Of a DNA stretch of 64,000 nucleotides, positions 21,651-30,591 are shown piece after piece. The DNA comes from Citrobacter freundii (GTDB taxonomy: Bacteria > Pseudomonadota > Gammaproteobacteria > Enterobacterales > Enterobacteriaceae): NCBI RefSeq assembly GCF_011077955.1, contig NZ_JAALBX010000005.1:212554-276553 (forward strand). Reading direction: 5' to 3'. The notes under the pieces are model-generated. The model did no database searches. It was not told the origin of the DNA and worked only from the letters and a program-made list of their open reading frames with translations. Every line of letters starts with the position of its first letter. Within the stretch, counting starts at the first letter, position 1. The translations under genes and the position numbers were made by a program.

Positions 21651-22172
21651 TCAGGAGAAATGCGCCGCCATTTCTCCTAATATTTGCTCGCACCACTGCT
21701 GGATGCGCTCATCGCTTAAATCGTACTGATTAGTTTCATCCAGCGCGAGGCCGACAAAAAGCTGACCATCCGCTATGACGGGTTTAGGGCTGGTAAATTC
21801 ATATCCTTCAGTTGGCCAGTAACCGACGAATTTTACCCCTTTAGTCAGCAGTTTATCGTGCAGCATACCGAGGGCATCGAGGAACCATTCGCCATAGCCT
21901 ACCTGGTCGCCCATGCCGTAGAGCGCGACGATTTTGCCCTGCAAATCCAGTGAGTCCAGTTGGTCCCATACGGCTTCCCAGTCTTCCTGGATTTCGCCAA
22001 AATCCCATGTCGGAATGCCGAGGATCAGCACATCGTACTGCTCCATCAGCGCCGGTGCGTCATCTTTCAGGTTGTGCAGCGTAACCAGTTCTGGCCCGAT
22101 CATGTCACGGATTTTTTCCGCCGCCATTTCGGTGTAACAGGTGCTGGAACCATAAAAAAGACCCATATTCAT
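21651..22172 (-). CDS. fldB: Flavodoxin 2
   Basis: This 173-residue FMN-binding electron carrier has the phosphate loop [14 protein letters not shown] near the N-terminus and the isoalloxazine loops [13 protein letters not shown] and [14 protein letters not shown]. In E. coli it belongs to the SoxRS regulon. The start [15 protein letters not shown] matches the family. It is divergent from xerD by about 100 bases. Confidence 0.96.
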   Translation of the reverse strand: MNMGLFYGSSTCYTEMAAEKIRDMIGPELVTLHNLKDDAPALMEQYDVLILGIPTWDFGEIQEDWEAVWDQLDSLDLQGKIVALYGMGDQVGYGEWFLDALGMLHDKLLTKGVKFVGYWPTEGYEFTSPKPVIADGQLFVGLALDETNQYDLSDERIQQWCEQILGEMAAHFS

Positions 22173-22272
22173 AGCGATTACGTCTCATTGCTTGCTGTGC
22201 TGGTCCCCAGTGTACCAGATCGCGACCGCTATCATGCATAATGCCACCCTGCGTGATTGATAAGAGGCTCAT

Positions 22273-23172
22273 GTGGAACAGGATATTGCCCGTATTGAAC
22301 AGTTTCTCGATGCGCTCTGGCTTGAGCGAAATTTGTCGGAAAATACCCTTAGCGCTTACCGTCGTGATTTAACGATGCTGGTGCAATGGCTCCATCATCA
22401 TGACCGCGATTTACTCAGTGCCAGTCGCGATGATTTGCAGGGGCTGCTTGCCGAACGAGTTGAGGGTGGCTATAAAGCGACAAGCTCCGCGCGATTGCTC
22501 AGCGCTATCCGGCGTCTATACCAGCACTTGTACCGCGAAAAAATGCGCCCGGACGATCCCAGTGCGCAACTGGCCTCGCCTAAGCTGCCGCAGCGCTTGC
22601 CGAAAGACTTAAGCGAAGCGCAGGTCGAACGTCTGTTACAGGCGCCCGCGCTTGATGGCAATCCCATTGAACTTCGCGACAAGGCGATGCTCGAAGTGCT
22701 TTATGCCACCGGACTTCGCGTCTCGGAGCTGGTGGGACTTGTGATGAGCGATATTAGCCTGCGCCAGGGCGTGGTGCGCGTGGTGGGGAAAGGCAATAAA
22801 GAGCGCCTGGTGCCGCTTGGCGAAGAGGCGGTTCACTGGCTGGAGCAGTTTCTTGAGTATGGACGCCCGTGGTTACTCAACGGGCAGTCCAGTGATGTGG
22901 TGTTTCCCAGTAACCGCGCGCAACAAATGACGCGTCAAACCTTCTGGCATCGCATAAAGCATTACGCCACACTAGCGGGCATTGATAGCGATAAATTATC
23001 GCCTCACGTATTACGCCATGCTTTCGCCACCCATTTGCTTAATCACGGCGCGGATCTGCGCGTGGTGCAAATGTTATTAGGCCATAGTGATTTATCAACA
23101 ACCCAAATTTATACGCATGTGGCGACCGAACGCCTGCGACAACTTCATCAACAGCATCACCCCCGTGCGTGA
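22273..23172 (+). CDS. xerD: Tyrosine recombinase XerD
   Basis: XerD acts with XerC at dif to resolve chromosome dimers under FtsK control. It has 299 residues (298 in E. coli). The full catalytic set is present: Arg149 (ATGLRVSEL), Lys173 (VGKGNKER), His245 and Arg248 (HVLRHAF), His271 (LLGHSD) and Tyr280 (TQIYTHV). The GTG start gives MEQDIARIEQF. It is the first gene of the conserved xerD-dsbC-recJ-prfB-lysS series. Confidence 0.97.
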   Translation: MEQDIARIEQFLDALWLERNLSENTLSAYRRDLTMLVQWLHHHDRDLLSASRDDLQGLLAERVEGGYKATSSARLLSAIRRLYQHLYREKMRPDDPSAQLASPKLPQRLPKDLSEAQVERLLQAPALDGNPIELRDKAMLEVLYATGLRVSELVGLVMSDISLRQGVVRVVGKGNKERLVPLGEEAVHWLEQFLEYGRPWLLNGQSSDVVFPSNRAQQMTRQTFWHRIKHYATLAGIDSDKLSPHVLRHAFATHLLNHGADLRVVQMLLGHSDLSTTQIYTHVATERLRQLHQQHHPRA

Positions 23173-23197
23173 ATGCTTGCTGACTAAAGGACATGTT

Positions 23198-23917
23198 ATG
23201 AAAAAAGGCTTTATGCTGCTCTCACTGCTGGCAGCGGCACTTTCCGGCATCGCTCACGCTGACGATGCGGTGATTAAACAATCTCTCGCCAAACTGGGCG
23301 TACAAAGCGCTGATATCCAGTCTTCTCCGGTTCCCGGCATGAAAACGGTACTCACCAGCAGCGGTGTGCTTTACGTCACCGAAGATGGCAAACATATCAT
23401 TCAGGGACCGCTTTATGACGTCAGCGGCAGTTCGCCGGTCAACGTCACTAATCAATTGCTGATGGGGAAACTGACCCAGCTTGAAAAAGAGATGATTGTG
23501 TATAAAGCACCGCAGGAAAAACATGTGATTACGGTATTTACCGATATCACCTGCGGCTATTGCCACAAACTGCATGAAGAGATGAAAGACTATAACGCGC
23601 TGGGCATTACCGTGCGTTATCTGGCGTTCCCGCGCCAGGGCATTCAGAGCCAGGCGGAGAAAGACATGAAGTCCATCTGGTGCGCCAAAGATCGCAACAA
23701 AGCCTTTGATGACGCCATGAACGGTAAGGCGGTTCCCGCCGCCAGTTGCGATATTGATATCGCCGATCATTACGCGTTGGGCGTGCAATTTGGCGTAAGC
23801 GGTACGCCGGCAATTGTACTGAGCAATGGCTATGTGGTGCCAGGTTATCAGGGTCCGCAAGAGATGAAAGCGTTCCTTGACGAACATCAGAAGCAAATCA
23901 GTGGAAACGGGCAATAA
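23198..23917 (+). CDS. dsbC: Periplasmic disulfide isomerase DsbC
   Basis: DsbC is a dimeric thioredoxin-fold isomerase that repairs wrong disulfides in the periplasm and is kept reduced by DsbD. It has 239 residues with a signal peptide cleaved near AHA-DDA (residue 21). The N-terminal dimerisation domain precedes the active site CGYC (Cys119-Cys122) and the cis-Pro loop SGTPAIVL. A structural Cys pair is also present (SIWCAKD and AASCDI). The ATG at 23198 is preferred, because an in-frame extension back to 23087 overlaps xerD and would bury the signal peptide. Confidence 0.97.
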   Translation: MKKGFMLLSLLAAALSGIAHADDAVIKQSLAKLGVQSADIQSSPVPGMKTVLTSSGVLYVTEDGKHIIQGPLYDVSGSSPVNVTNQLLMGKLTQLEKEMIVYKAPQEKHVITVFTDITCGYCHKLHEEMKDYNALGITVRYLAFPRQGIQSQAEKDMKSIWCAKDRNKAFDDAMNGKAVPAASCDIDIADHYALGVQFGVSGTPAIVLSNGYVVPGYQGPQEMKAFLDEHQKQISGNGQ

Positions 23918-23920
23918 CGG

Positions 23921-25654
23921 GTGAAGCAACAATCACAACTTCGCCGCCGTACTGTTGATGAGTCAGCCGCTCTGCCAACGACGCTTCCGGCACTATTAAA
24001 ACGTCTGTATGCCAGCCGTGGCGTGCGGGGCGCTGAAGATCTCGAACGCAGCGTGAAAGGTATGCTGCCCTGGCAGCAGTTGAGCGGCATCACTATAGCT
24101 GTTGAGATGCTGTATCAAGCGCTTAAAGACGGGCGGCGCATTGTGGTGGTTGGCGATTTTGACGCCGACGGCGCCACCAGCACCGCGCTTAGCGTACTGG
24201 CGTTGCGTAGCCTCGGCGGCAAAGAGATAGGTTATCTGGTGCCCAACCGCTTTGAGGACGGTTACGGCCTTAGCCCCGAAGTGGTGGATCAGGCAAAAGC
24301 GCTGGGCGCAGAGCTTATCATGACGGTGGATAACGGCATTTCCTCCCACGCCGGCGTCGCCCACGCGCATCAATATGGCATTCCGGTGCTAGTGACCGAT
24401 CATCACCTGCCAGGCGCGACACTTCCGGATGCAGAAGCCATCATTAATCCCAACCTGCCAGACTGTGAATTCCCCTCGAAATCACTGGCCGGGGTTGGGG
24501 TCGCGTTTTATCTGATGCTGGCGCTGCGTAGCCATTTGCGCGACAAAGGCTGGTTTGAGGAGCAGGGTATCGCCATCCCTAATCTGGCGGAGTATCTGGA
24601 TTTAGTCGCGCTCGGCACGGTGGCGGACGTGGTGCCGCTTGATGCCAACAATCGTATTCTCACCTGGCAGGGGCTAAGCCGTATCCGGGCCGGAAAATGT
24701 CGACCAGGCATTCGCGCGCTGCTGGAAATTGCTAATCGCGAACCGCAGAAGCTTGCGGCAAGCGATTTGGGTTTCGCCCTGGGGCCGCGCTTAAATGCCG
24801 CCGGGCGACTGGATGACATGTCGGTCGGCGTGGCGCTGTTATTGTGCGATAACGCAGGTGAAGCCCGGGTACTGGCAAATGAACTTGATGCGTTAAATCA
24901 GACCCGAAAAGAAATCGAGCAGGGTATGCAGGTTGAAGCGCTGGCGCTGTGCGATGCCTTTTTGAAAAGCGCCGATGAACTGCCGGTCGGGTTAGCCATT
25001 TATCATCCCGAGTGGCATCAGGGCGTGGTGGGGATTCTGGCCTCGCGTATTAAAGAGCGGTTCCATCGCCCGGTGATCGCCTTCGCGCCCGCAGGCGACG
25101 GCACGCTGAAAGGATCGGGCCGGTCGATTCCAGGGCTGCATCTGCGCGATGCGCTGGAGCGATTGGATACCTTGAATCCAGGCCTTATTCTTAAATTCGG
25201 CGGTCATGCCATGGCGGCGGGATTGTCGCTGGAAGCCGAAAAGATTGAAGTATTTCAAACGCGTTTCGCTGAGCTGGTAGAGCAACTGCTCGATCCGGCG
25301 CAACTCGAAGGGGAAGTGTGGTCGGATGGCCCGCTGCAACCGCAGGAGATGACGCTTGAAACCGCAGAAATGCTGCGCGATGCCGGTCCGTGGGGCCAGG
25401 CCTTTCCTGAGCCGGTATTTGACGGGCGTTTTCGCCTGTTGCAACAGCGTCTGGTTGGCGAGCGCCACCTGAAGGTGATGATCGAACCTGCGCAGGGCGG
25501 CCCGCTGTTAGACGGCATCGCCTTTAACGTGGACACCGCGCGCTGGCCCGATGCAGGCGTGCGCGAAGTGGAAATGGTTTATAAGCTTGATATTAACGAG
25601 TTTCGCGGTAACCGTAGCGTACAGTTAATAATCGACCATCTCTGGCCGCTTTAG
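23921..25654 (+). CDS. recJ: Single-stranded-DNA-specific 5'-3' exonuclease RecJ
   Basis: RecJ resects 5' ends in RecF-pathway recombination, base excision and mismatch repair. It has 577 residues, the E. coli length, with the DHH phosphoesterase signatures VVGDFDADGA (Asp79 region) and VTDHHLPGA (Asp160-His162), and the DHHA1 GGHAMAAGLSL near residue 430. The start is GTG three bases after the dsbC stop, so expression is probably coupled to dsbC. Confidence 0.97.
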   Translation: MKQQSQLRRRTVDESAALPTTLPALLKRLYASRGVRGAEDLERSVKGMLPWQQLSGITIAVEMLYQALKDGRRIVVVGDFDADGATSTALSVLALRSLGGKEIGYLVPNRFEDGYGLSPEVVDQAKALGAELIMTVDNGISSHAGVAHAHQYGIPVLVTDHHLPGATLPDAEAIINPNLPDCEFPSKSLAGVGVAFYLMLALRSHLRDKGWFEEQGIAIPNLAEYLDLVALGTVADVVPLDANNRILTWQGLSRIRAGKCRPGIRALLEIANREPQKLAASDLGFALGPRLNAAGRLDDMSVGVALLLCDNAGEARVLANELDALNQTRKEIEQGMQVEALALCDAFLKSADELPVGLAIYHPEWHQGVVGILASRIKERFHRPVIAFAPAGDGTLKGSGRSIPGLHLRDALERLDTLNPGLILKFGGHAMAAGLSLEAEKIEVFQTRFAELVEQLLDPAQLEGEVWSDGPLQPQEMTLETAEMLRDAGPWGQAFPEPVFDGRFRLLQQRLVGERHLKVMIEPAQGGPLLDGIAFNVDTARWPDAGVREVEMVYKLDINEFRGNRSVQLIIDHLWPL

Positions 25655-25673
25655 CGCCACTTTCGCTATAAAA

Positions 25674-25704
25674 AAGGGCGAAATTCCGGTAAACTTTCGC
25701 CCTT
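25674..25704. terminator. Hairpin between recJ and prfB
   Basis: AAGGGCGAAA and TTTCGCCCTT form a perfect 10-bp stem around an 11-base loop. No T-run follows, so it may slow or only partly stop transcription before prfB. Confidence 0.5.
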
Positions 25705-25750
25705 ACGTCCGCACTTTGACTTCCGTCATCAATTAAAGATCTTACAGACC

Positions 25751-26849
25751 ATGTTTGAAATTAATCCGGTAAAAAACCGTATTCAGGATATCACCGAGCG
25801 CACCGACGTTCTTAGGGGGTATCTTTGACTACGATGCAAAGAAAGAACGTCTCGAAGAAGTAAACGCTGAACTCGAACAGCCTGATGTCTGGAACGAGCC
25901 CGAACGCGCCCAGGCGCTGGGGAAAGAGCGCTCTTCTCTGGAAGCGATCGTTGACACGCTGGACCAATTAAATCAGGGGCTTGAAGATGTTTCTGGCCTG
26001 CTGGAGCTCGCCGTTGAAGCCGACGACGAAGAAACGTTCAACGAAGCCGTAGTTGAACTCGATCAGCTTGATGGGAAATTAGCGCAGCTCGAATTCCGCC
26101 GTATGTTCTCCGGTGAGTACGACAGCGCCGACTGCTATCTCGATCTGCAAGCCGGTTCTGGCGGCACCGAAGCGCAGGACTGGGCCAGTATGCTGCTGCG
26201 CATGTATCTGCGTTGGGCGGAAGCGCGCGGCTTCAAAACCGAAATTATTGAAGAATCTGAAGGTGAAGTGGCGGGTATCAAATCCGCCACCATCAAAATT
26301 TCCGGCGAATATGCGTTTGGCTGGCTGCGTACCGAGACCGGCGTTCACCGTCTGGTGCGTAAGAGTCCGTTTGACTCCGGTGGTCGCCGTCATACGTCGT
26401 TCAGTTCCGCCTTCGTTTATCCGGAAGTGGATGACGACATTGATATCGAAATCAACCCGGCGGACCTGCGTATCGACGTTTACCGCGCCTCTGGTGCGGG
26501 CGGTCAGCACGTTAACCGTACGGAATCTGCGGTACGTATTACCCATATTCCAACCGGGACCGTAACGCAGTGCCAGAATGACCGTTCTCAGCACAAGAAC
26601 AAAGATCAGGCCATGAAACAGATGAAAGCGAAACTGTATGAGCTTGAGATGCAAAAGAAAAATGCTGAGAAGCAGGCGCTGGAAGACAACAAATCGGATA
26701 TCGGCTGGGGCAGCCAAATCCGCTCTTACGTACTGGACGATTCCCGCATCAAAGATCTGCGTACCGGTGTTGAAACCCGTAACACGCAGGCGGTGCTGGA
26801 TGGCGATCTGGACAAATTCATCGAAGCTAGTTTGAAAGCAGGGTTATGA
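25751..26849 (+). CDS. prfB: Peptide chain release factor 2 (programmed +1 frameshift)
   Basis: RF2 terminates at UGA and UAA. Translation starts at 25751 ([20 protein letters not shown]), meets an in-frame UGA at codon 26 (25826-25828), and must shift +1 to continue as DYDAKKER to 26849, giving 365 residues, the E. coli length. Visible are the anticodon-mimic SPF (205-207) and the catalytic GGQ (250-252). Residue 246 is Ala, as in most bacteria, not the Thr of E. coli K-12. The gene is followed after 9 bases by lysS, the usual prfB-lysS operon. Confidence 0.97.
25814..25829 (+). promoter_or_regulatory. RF2 autoregulatory +1 frameshift site
   Basis: AGGGGG (internal Shine-Dalgarno) is followed by TAT CTT TGA C. 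Low RF2 leaves the UGA unread and lets the ribosome slip from CUU to UUU. Every element of the E. coli site is present. Confidence 0.97.
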
Positions 26850-26858
26850 GGAATCAAA

Positions 26859-28376
26859 ATGTCTGAACAACAAGCGCAGAACGCGGATACTACTGTCGAT
26901 CTCAATAATGAGCTGCAAACCCGTCGCGAGAAGCTGGCTCAGCTTCGTGAGCAGGGCGTCGCGTTCCCGAACGATTTCCGTCGCGACCACACCTCTGACC
27001 AACTGCATGCTGAATTCGATGCTAAAGACAACGAAGAACTGGAAGCGCTGAATATCGAAGTAGCGGTTGCCGGTCGTATGATGACCCGCCGTATCATGGG
27101 TAAAGCCTCTTTCGTTACGTTGCAGGACGTAGGCGGTCGCATTCAGTTATACGTTGCCCGTGACGATCTGCCGGAAGGCGTCTACAACGAACAGTTCAAA
27201 AAATGGGATCTGGGCGATATCCTGGCGGCACGCGGTAAGCTGTTTAAAACCAAAACCGGCGAGCTGTCTATCCACTGTACGGAGCTGCGCCTGCTGACTA
27301 AAGCCCTGCGCCCGCTGCCGGATAAATTCCACGGTCTGCAGGATCAGGAAGCGCGCTACCGTCAGCGCTACCTGGATCTCATCTCCAATGATGAATCCCG
27401 CAACACCTTTAAAGTACGTTCGCAAATCATGGCGGGTATCCGTCAGTTCATGGTGGCGCGCGGCTTTATGGAAGTGGAAACCCCAATGATGCAAGTGATC
27501 CCAGGCGGTGCGTCTGCCCGTCCGTTTATCACCCATCATAATGCGCTGGACCTGGACATGTACCTGCGTATCGCGCCGGAACTGTACCTGAAACGTCTGG
27601 TGGTTGGCGGTTTCGAACGCGTATTCGAGATTAACCGTAACTTCCGTAACGAAGGTATTTCGGTGCGTCATAACCCAGAGTTCACCATGATGGAACTCTA
27701 TATGGCATATGCGGACTACAAAGATCTGATCGAACTGACCGAATCGCTGTTTCGCACCCTCGCGCAGGACGTACTGGGTAAAACCGAAGTGCCTTACGGC
27801 GATGAAGTGTTCGACTTCGGTAAGCCATTCGAAAAACTGACCATGCGCGAAGCTATCAAGAAATACCGTCCGGAAACCAACATGGCCGATCTGGATAACT
27901 TCGATTCCGCCAAAGCGATTGCTGAATCCATCGGCATCAAGGTTGAGAAGAGCTGGGGTCTGGGCCGTATCGTGACTGAGATCTTCGAAGAAGTTGCAGA
28001 AGCGCATCTGATCCAACCGACATTTATCACCGAGTACCCGGCGGAAGTCTCTCCGTTGGCGCGCCGCAATGATGTCAACCCGGAGATTACTGACCGTTTC
28101 GAATTCTTCATCGGTGGCCGCGAAATCGGCAACGGCTTTAGCGAGCTGAACGATGCTGAAGATCAGGCGCAGCGTTTCCAGGATCAGGTCAATGCCAAAG
28201 ACGCGGGCGATGACGAAGCCATGTTCTATGACGAAGACTATGTGACAGCGCTTGAGCACGGCCTGCCGCCGACGGCGGGCCTTGGAATTGGTATCGACCG
28301 TATGGTGATGCTGTTTACCAACAGCCACACTATCCGTGACGTGATCCTGTTCCCGGCGATGCGTCCGGTTAAATAA
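26859..28376 (+). CDS. lysS: Lysyl-tRNA synthetase (class II)
   Basis: LysS charges tRNA-Lys. It has 505 residues, the E. coli length. The N-terminal OB-fold anticodon domain (around residues 60-150) is followed by the class II catalytic domain: motif 2 is [20 protein letters not shown] and motif 3 is [12 protein letters not shown] near the C-terminus. It is co-transcribed with prfB and ends at a strong terminator. The idi gene that follows lysS in E. coli is missing here. Confidence 0.97.
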   Translation: MSEQQAQNADTTVDLNNELQTRREKLAQLREQGVAFPNDFRRDHTSDQLHAEFDAKDNEELEALNIEVAVAGRMMTRRIMGKASFVTLQDVGGRIQLYVARDDLPEGVYNEQFKKWDLGDILAARGKLFKTKTGELSIHCTELRLLTKALRPLPDKFHGLQDQEARYRQRYLDLISNDESRNTFKVRSQIMAGIRQFMVARGFMEVETPMMQVIPGGASARPFITHHNALDLDMYLRIAPELYLKRLVVGGFERVFEINRNFRNEGISVRHNPEFTMMELYMAYADYKDLIELTESLFRTLAQDVLGKTEVPYGDEVFDFGKPFEKLTMREAIKKYRPETNMADLDNFDSAKAIAESIGIKVEKSWGLGRIVTEIFEEVAEAHLIQPTFITEYPAEVSPLARRNDVNPEITDRFEFFIGGREIGNGFSELNDAEDQAQRFQDQVNAKDAGDDEAMFYDEDYVTALEHGLPPTAGLGIGIDRMVMLFTNSHTIRDVILFPAMRPVK

Positions 28377-28394
28377 GGTTTTTTGCTTTAGCGA

Positions 28395-28426
28395 AAGGCA
28401 CCGGCGTTCAACCGGTGCCTTTTTTA
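28395..28426 (+). terminator. Rho-independent terminator after lysS
   Basis: AAGGCACCGG and CCGGTGCCTT pair around a 7-base loop and run into a T-tract ending at 28425. Its T-tract directly abuts repeat copy A. Confidence 0.92.
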
Positions 28427-28592
28427 TTGCCAACCGAAAACCTGTCCTGTGGGCGTGGTCATCATCTGGTTTTGGCTCTGCCTTATGGCCTGTAGATTGA
28501 AATCTCAGGGCTGGCAGAGACTTCTTTTTACCGGTTTTGGTACGCCCTTTCAGGGCGAAATCAAAGCCGCCTTCTGTGAAAGCGGCTTTTTA
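28426..28592 (+). repeat. Intergenic repeat, copy A (putative small structured RNA)
   Basis: This 167-base non-coding segment between convergent lysS and uacT aligns along its length with 48419-48595. Shared blocks include ATTGCCAACCGAAAACC at the left end, GTGGGCGTGGTCATCA, TTTTGGCTCTGCCTTATGG, GGCTGGCAGAGACT and GCGAAATCAAAGCCGC. CTCTGCC and GGCAGAG can pair within the copy, CGCCCT and AGGGCG form a second hairpin, and the right end is a terminator-like stem (AAAGCCGC ... GCGGCTTTTT). This points to a plus-strand RNA of about 150 nt. I do not recognise it as a named RNA family. Confidence 0.75.
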
Positions 28593-28594
28593 CT

Positions 28595-30049
28595 TCACTC
28601 CCCCGCGTCCTGATTCTTTTTCACTTTTCGCAGCAGCAGCCACATCCGCACGGTTCTCACCGACTTGCCGCTCACGCAGCGAGGCTCTTCCACCATGCCA
28701 GGCTGCGGATGGTAGCCGTTGAAAAACAGATTCAACGTCACCGCGCTAAACGTCGCGAGCATGATCCCGCTGTGGAGCAGCGGCTGGAGCATGGCGGGAA
28801 ATTGTGAAAAAAAGTTATGAGACAGCATCGGCGTCATGCCGACGCCCAGGCTGATGGCCACAATATAAAGGTTATAGCGGTTGGTGGTGTAATTGATGCG
28901 AGACAGGATCCGAATGCCCGTGGCGAGCACCATGCCGAACATCACAAGCCCCGCGCCGCCCAGTACGAATTGAGGAATTGAGGCGACCAGTACCGCCATT
29001 TTCGGCACCATACCAAAGAGGATCAAAATGATCCCCGCCGCCACGCACACCCAGCGACTGTATACGCGGGTGACGCTGACAAGCCCGACGTTTTGTGAAA
29101 ACGAGGTATGGGGGAAACTGTTGAACATGCCGCCAAACATGGTACCGAATCCGTCAACCCGCAGGCCGCGAACAATATCCTGCGAAGACAATCTGCGTCC
29201 GACGATTTCCCCCAGCGCCAGGAACATCCCCATGGACTCGATAAAGACGATAATCAATACGGCGGTCATGGTCAGGATCGACACTGGATCAAACACCGGC
29301 GTGCCGAGCGCCATTGGCGTCACAATGGCGAACCACTTCGCATCATGCAGCCCGGACAGGTTCACTTCGTTTACCATCAACGAGAGTACAAAGCCAAAGA
29401 CAATACCCAGCAGAACGGCCACGTTGGACATAAAGCCTTTGGCAAAGCGGGTGACGATAAGAATAAACAGCAGCACGGCAAAGGAAATAGCCAGGTAAAC
29501 CGGATCGCCGTAATGCGGATTGCCTCTCCCGCCTGCCGCCCAGTCGATACCCACCTGAATAATGCTAAGCCCAATGGACGTAATCACCACACCCGTCACC
29601 AGCGGCGGGAACAACGGGATCAGGCGACCAATCAGCGGCGCCAGCAAGGTTGTGATGAAACCTGCCGCAATGGTTGCCCCGAAAATCCCCGTCAACCCAA
29701 CATTCGGATTGAGGCCGATGGCGATCATTGGCGTCACGGCGGCGAAGGTGACCGACATAATCACCGGCAGTCGAATGCCCATAAAACGACCCACCCCGAG
29801 GCACTGCAACAGCGTCACGACGCCGCAGCAGAACAGATCGGAGCTTATCAACAGCGCCACCGTCTCTTTATCAAGACCCAACCTGTCGCCAATCATTAGC
29901 GGTACCGCTACGGCGCCGGCGTACATCACCAGCACATGCTGCAAACCCAGGATGCACAGTTTCGCTGGCGACAACACGCGATCAACCTCGTCCGTCGGCA
30001 CGGCGTGGTCGTGGGAGTGCGTTTCCGATCGTGAATCAAGCGTACTCAT
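28595..30049 (-). CDS. uacT: Urate permease UacT (YgfU), NCS2/NAT family
   Basis: It is an inner-membrane proton symporter for uric acid. The 484 residues from MSTLDSRSETHSHDH (482 in E. coli) carry the NCS2 landmarks: the TM1 motif QHVLVMYAGAVAVPLMIG, the conserved acidic FIESMGMFLALGE in TM8, and the signature FSQNVGLVSVTRV. The start at 30049 follows AAGGA; the frame stays open 40 codons further upstream but that part is not conserved. It is divergent from uacF across a 542-base control region with a sigma54-like element on its side. Confidence 0.95.
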   Translation of the reverse strand: MSTLDSRSETHSHDHAVPTDEVDRVLSPAKLCILGLQHVLVMYAGAVAVPLMIGDRLGLDKETVALLISSDLFCCGVVTLLQCLGVGRFMGIRLPVIMSVTFAAVTPMIAIGLNPNVGLTGIFGATIAAGFITTLLAPLIGRLIPLFPPLVTGVVITSIGLSIIQVGIDWAAGGRGNPHYGDPVYLAISFAVLLFILIVTRFAKGFMSNVAVLLGIVFGFVLSLMVNEVNLSGLHDAKWFAIVTPMALGTPVFDPVSILTMTAVLIIVFIESMGMFLALGEIVGRRLSSQDIVRGLRVDGFGTMFGGMFNSFPHTSFSQNVGLVSVTRVYSRWVCVAAGIILILFGMVPKMAVLVASIPQFVLGGAGLVMFGMVLATGIRILSRINYTTNRYNLYIVAISLGVGMTPMLSHNFFSQFPAMLQPLLHSGIMLATFSAVTLNLFFNGYHPQPGMVEEPRCVSGKSVRTVRMWLLLRKVKKNQDAGE

Positions 30050-30181
30050 AAATGCCTTCCTTAAGTTAACCCGCAGGCGGATGACGGCGCATAGCCTGCG
30101 TGAATACGGCTTCCTCTGACGACGGTCGCAGACGACCCGGATCTGCCGCGATGTGATTACGGTTGCCAACCCCTGACATCA

Positions 30182-30197
30182 TGCGCAGACAGTGCCA
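30182..30197 (-). promoter_or_regulatory. Sigma54-like promoter candidate for uacT
   Basis: The minus strand reads TGGCACTGTCTGCGCA: a perfect -24 TGGCAC and GG-N10-GC spacing, but GC instead of TT before the -12 GC. It lies about 130 bases upstream of uacT, leaving a leader of roughly 120 bases. Assignment is by pattern only. Confidence 0.4.
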
Positions 30198-30342
30198 GGT
30201 TTGCGTTTTTGGCGCAGCGGGTTGCGAAAACGCGAAAGCGTTCACAAAGTGGCGTCGGTCTGGGCGTTAAAGGAGGCGGGAAGGGCAAGCGGTCGCATTT
30301 GATAAAACTGCTGATTCTCAGTTTGATAAGCCGCGCGAGTCG

Positions 30343-30360
30343 TTGTGATTCATTGTGAAA
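30343..30360. promoter_or_regulatory. TTGTGATTCATT motif in the uacT-uacF divergent region
   Basis: TTGTGATTCATTGTGAAA lies midway between the two sigma54-like promoters. Its first 12 bases are identical to the reverse complement of the right part of the palindrome at 55111-55130 beside ygeV. It could be an enhancer site for YgeV; CRP is the main alternative. Apart from this and the two promoter candidates I see nothing else in 30050-30591. Confidence 0.35.
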
Positions 30361-30533
30361 GGGATATCAACGGATCCGACCGGTGAGTAAAAAACGAGGT
30401 TTATCTCTCTTTCTCCTCTCATTCTGAGAGCCACACCGCCACGCACTGCGCCCGCCTGCCACAGTTTTGGCGCGATTAATTTGACCGTATTCACAACATT
30501 TCCCTCCCCCTCACGGGAACACACAACATCGCC

Positions 30534-30549
30534 CGGTTCTTGCATTGCA
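30534..30549 (+). promoter_or_regulatory. Sigma54-like promoter candidate for uacF
   Basis: CGGTTCTTGCATTGCA has GG-N10-GC spacing and a perfect -12 TTGCA, but a poor -24. It ends about 43 bases before the uacF ATG, which leaves a short leader containing AAAGGA. Confidence 0.35.
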
Positions 30550-30591
30550 TTCAGACATGTAATTTCACAAACCGAAACGTAAAGGATATCT

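Noticed and set aside
23087..23197. Extension of dsbC upstream of 23198
   Set aside because: It would overlap xerD and put 37 residues before a clear signal peptide.
27147..28433. A 428-codon open frame on the minus strand across lysS
   Set aside because: It is a shadow of the lysS codon pattern; there is no ribosome site and no recognisable domain.
30211..30226. A sigma54-like TGGCGCAGCGGGTTGC upstream of uacF
   Set aside because: The spacing is one base too long, and the candidate at 30534 is better placed.
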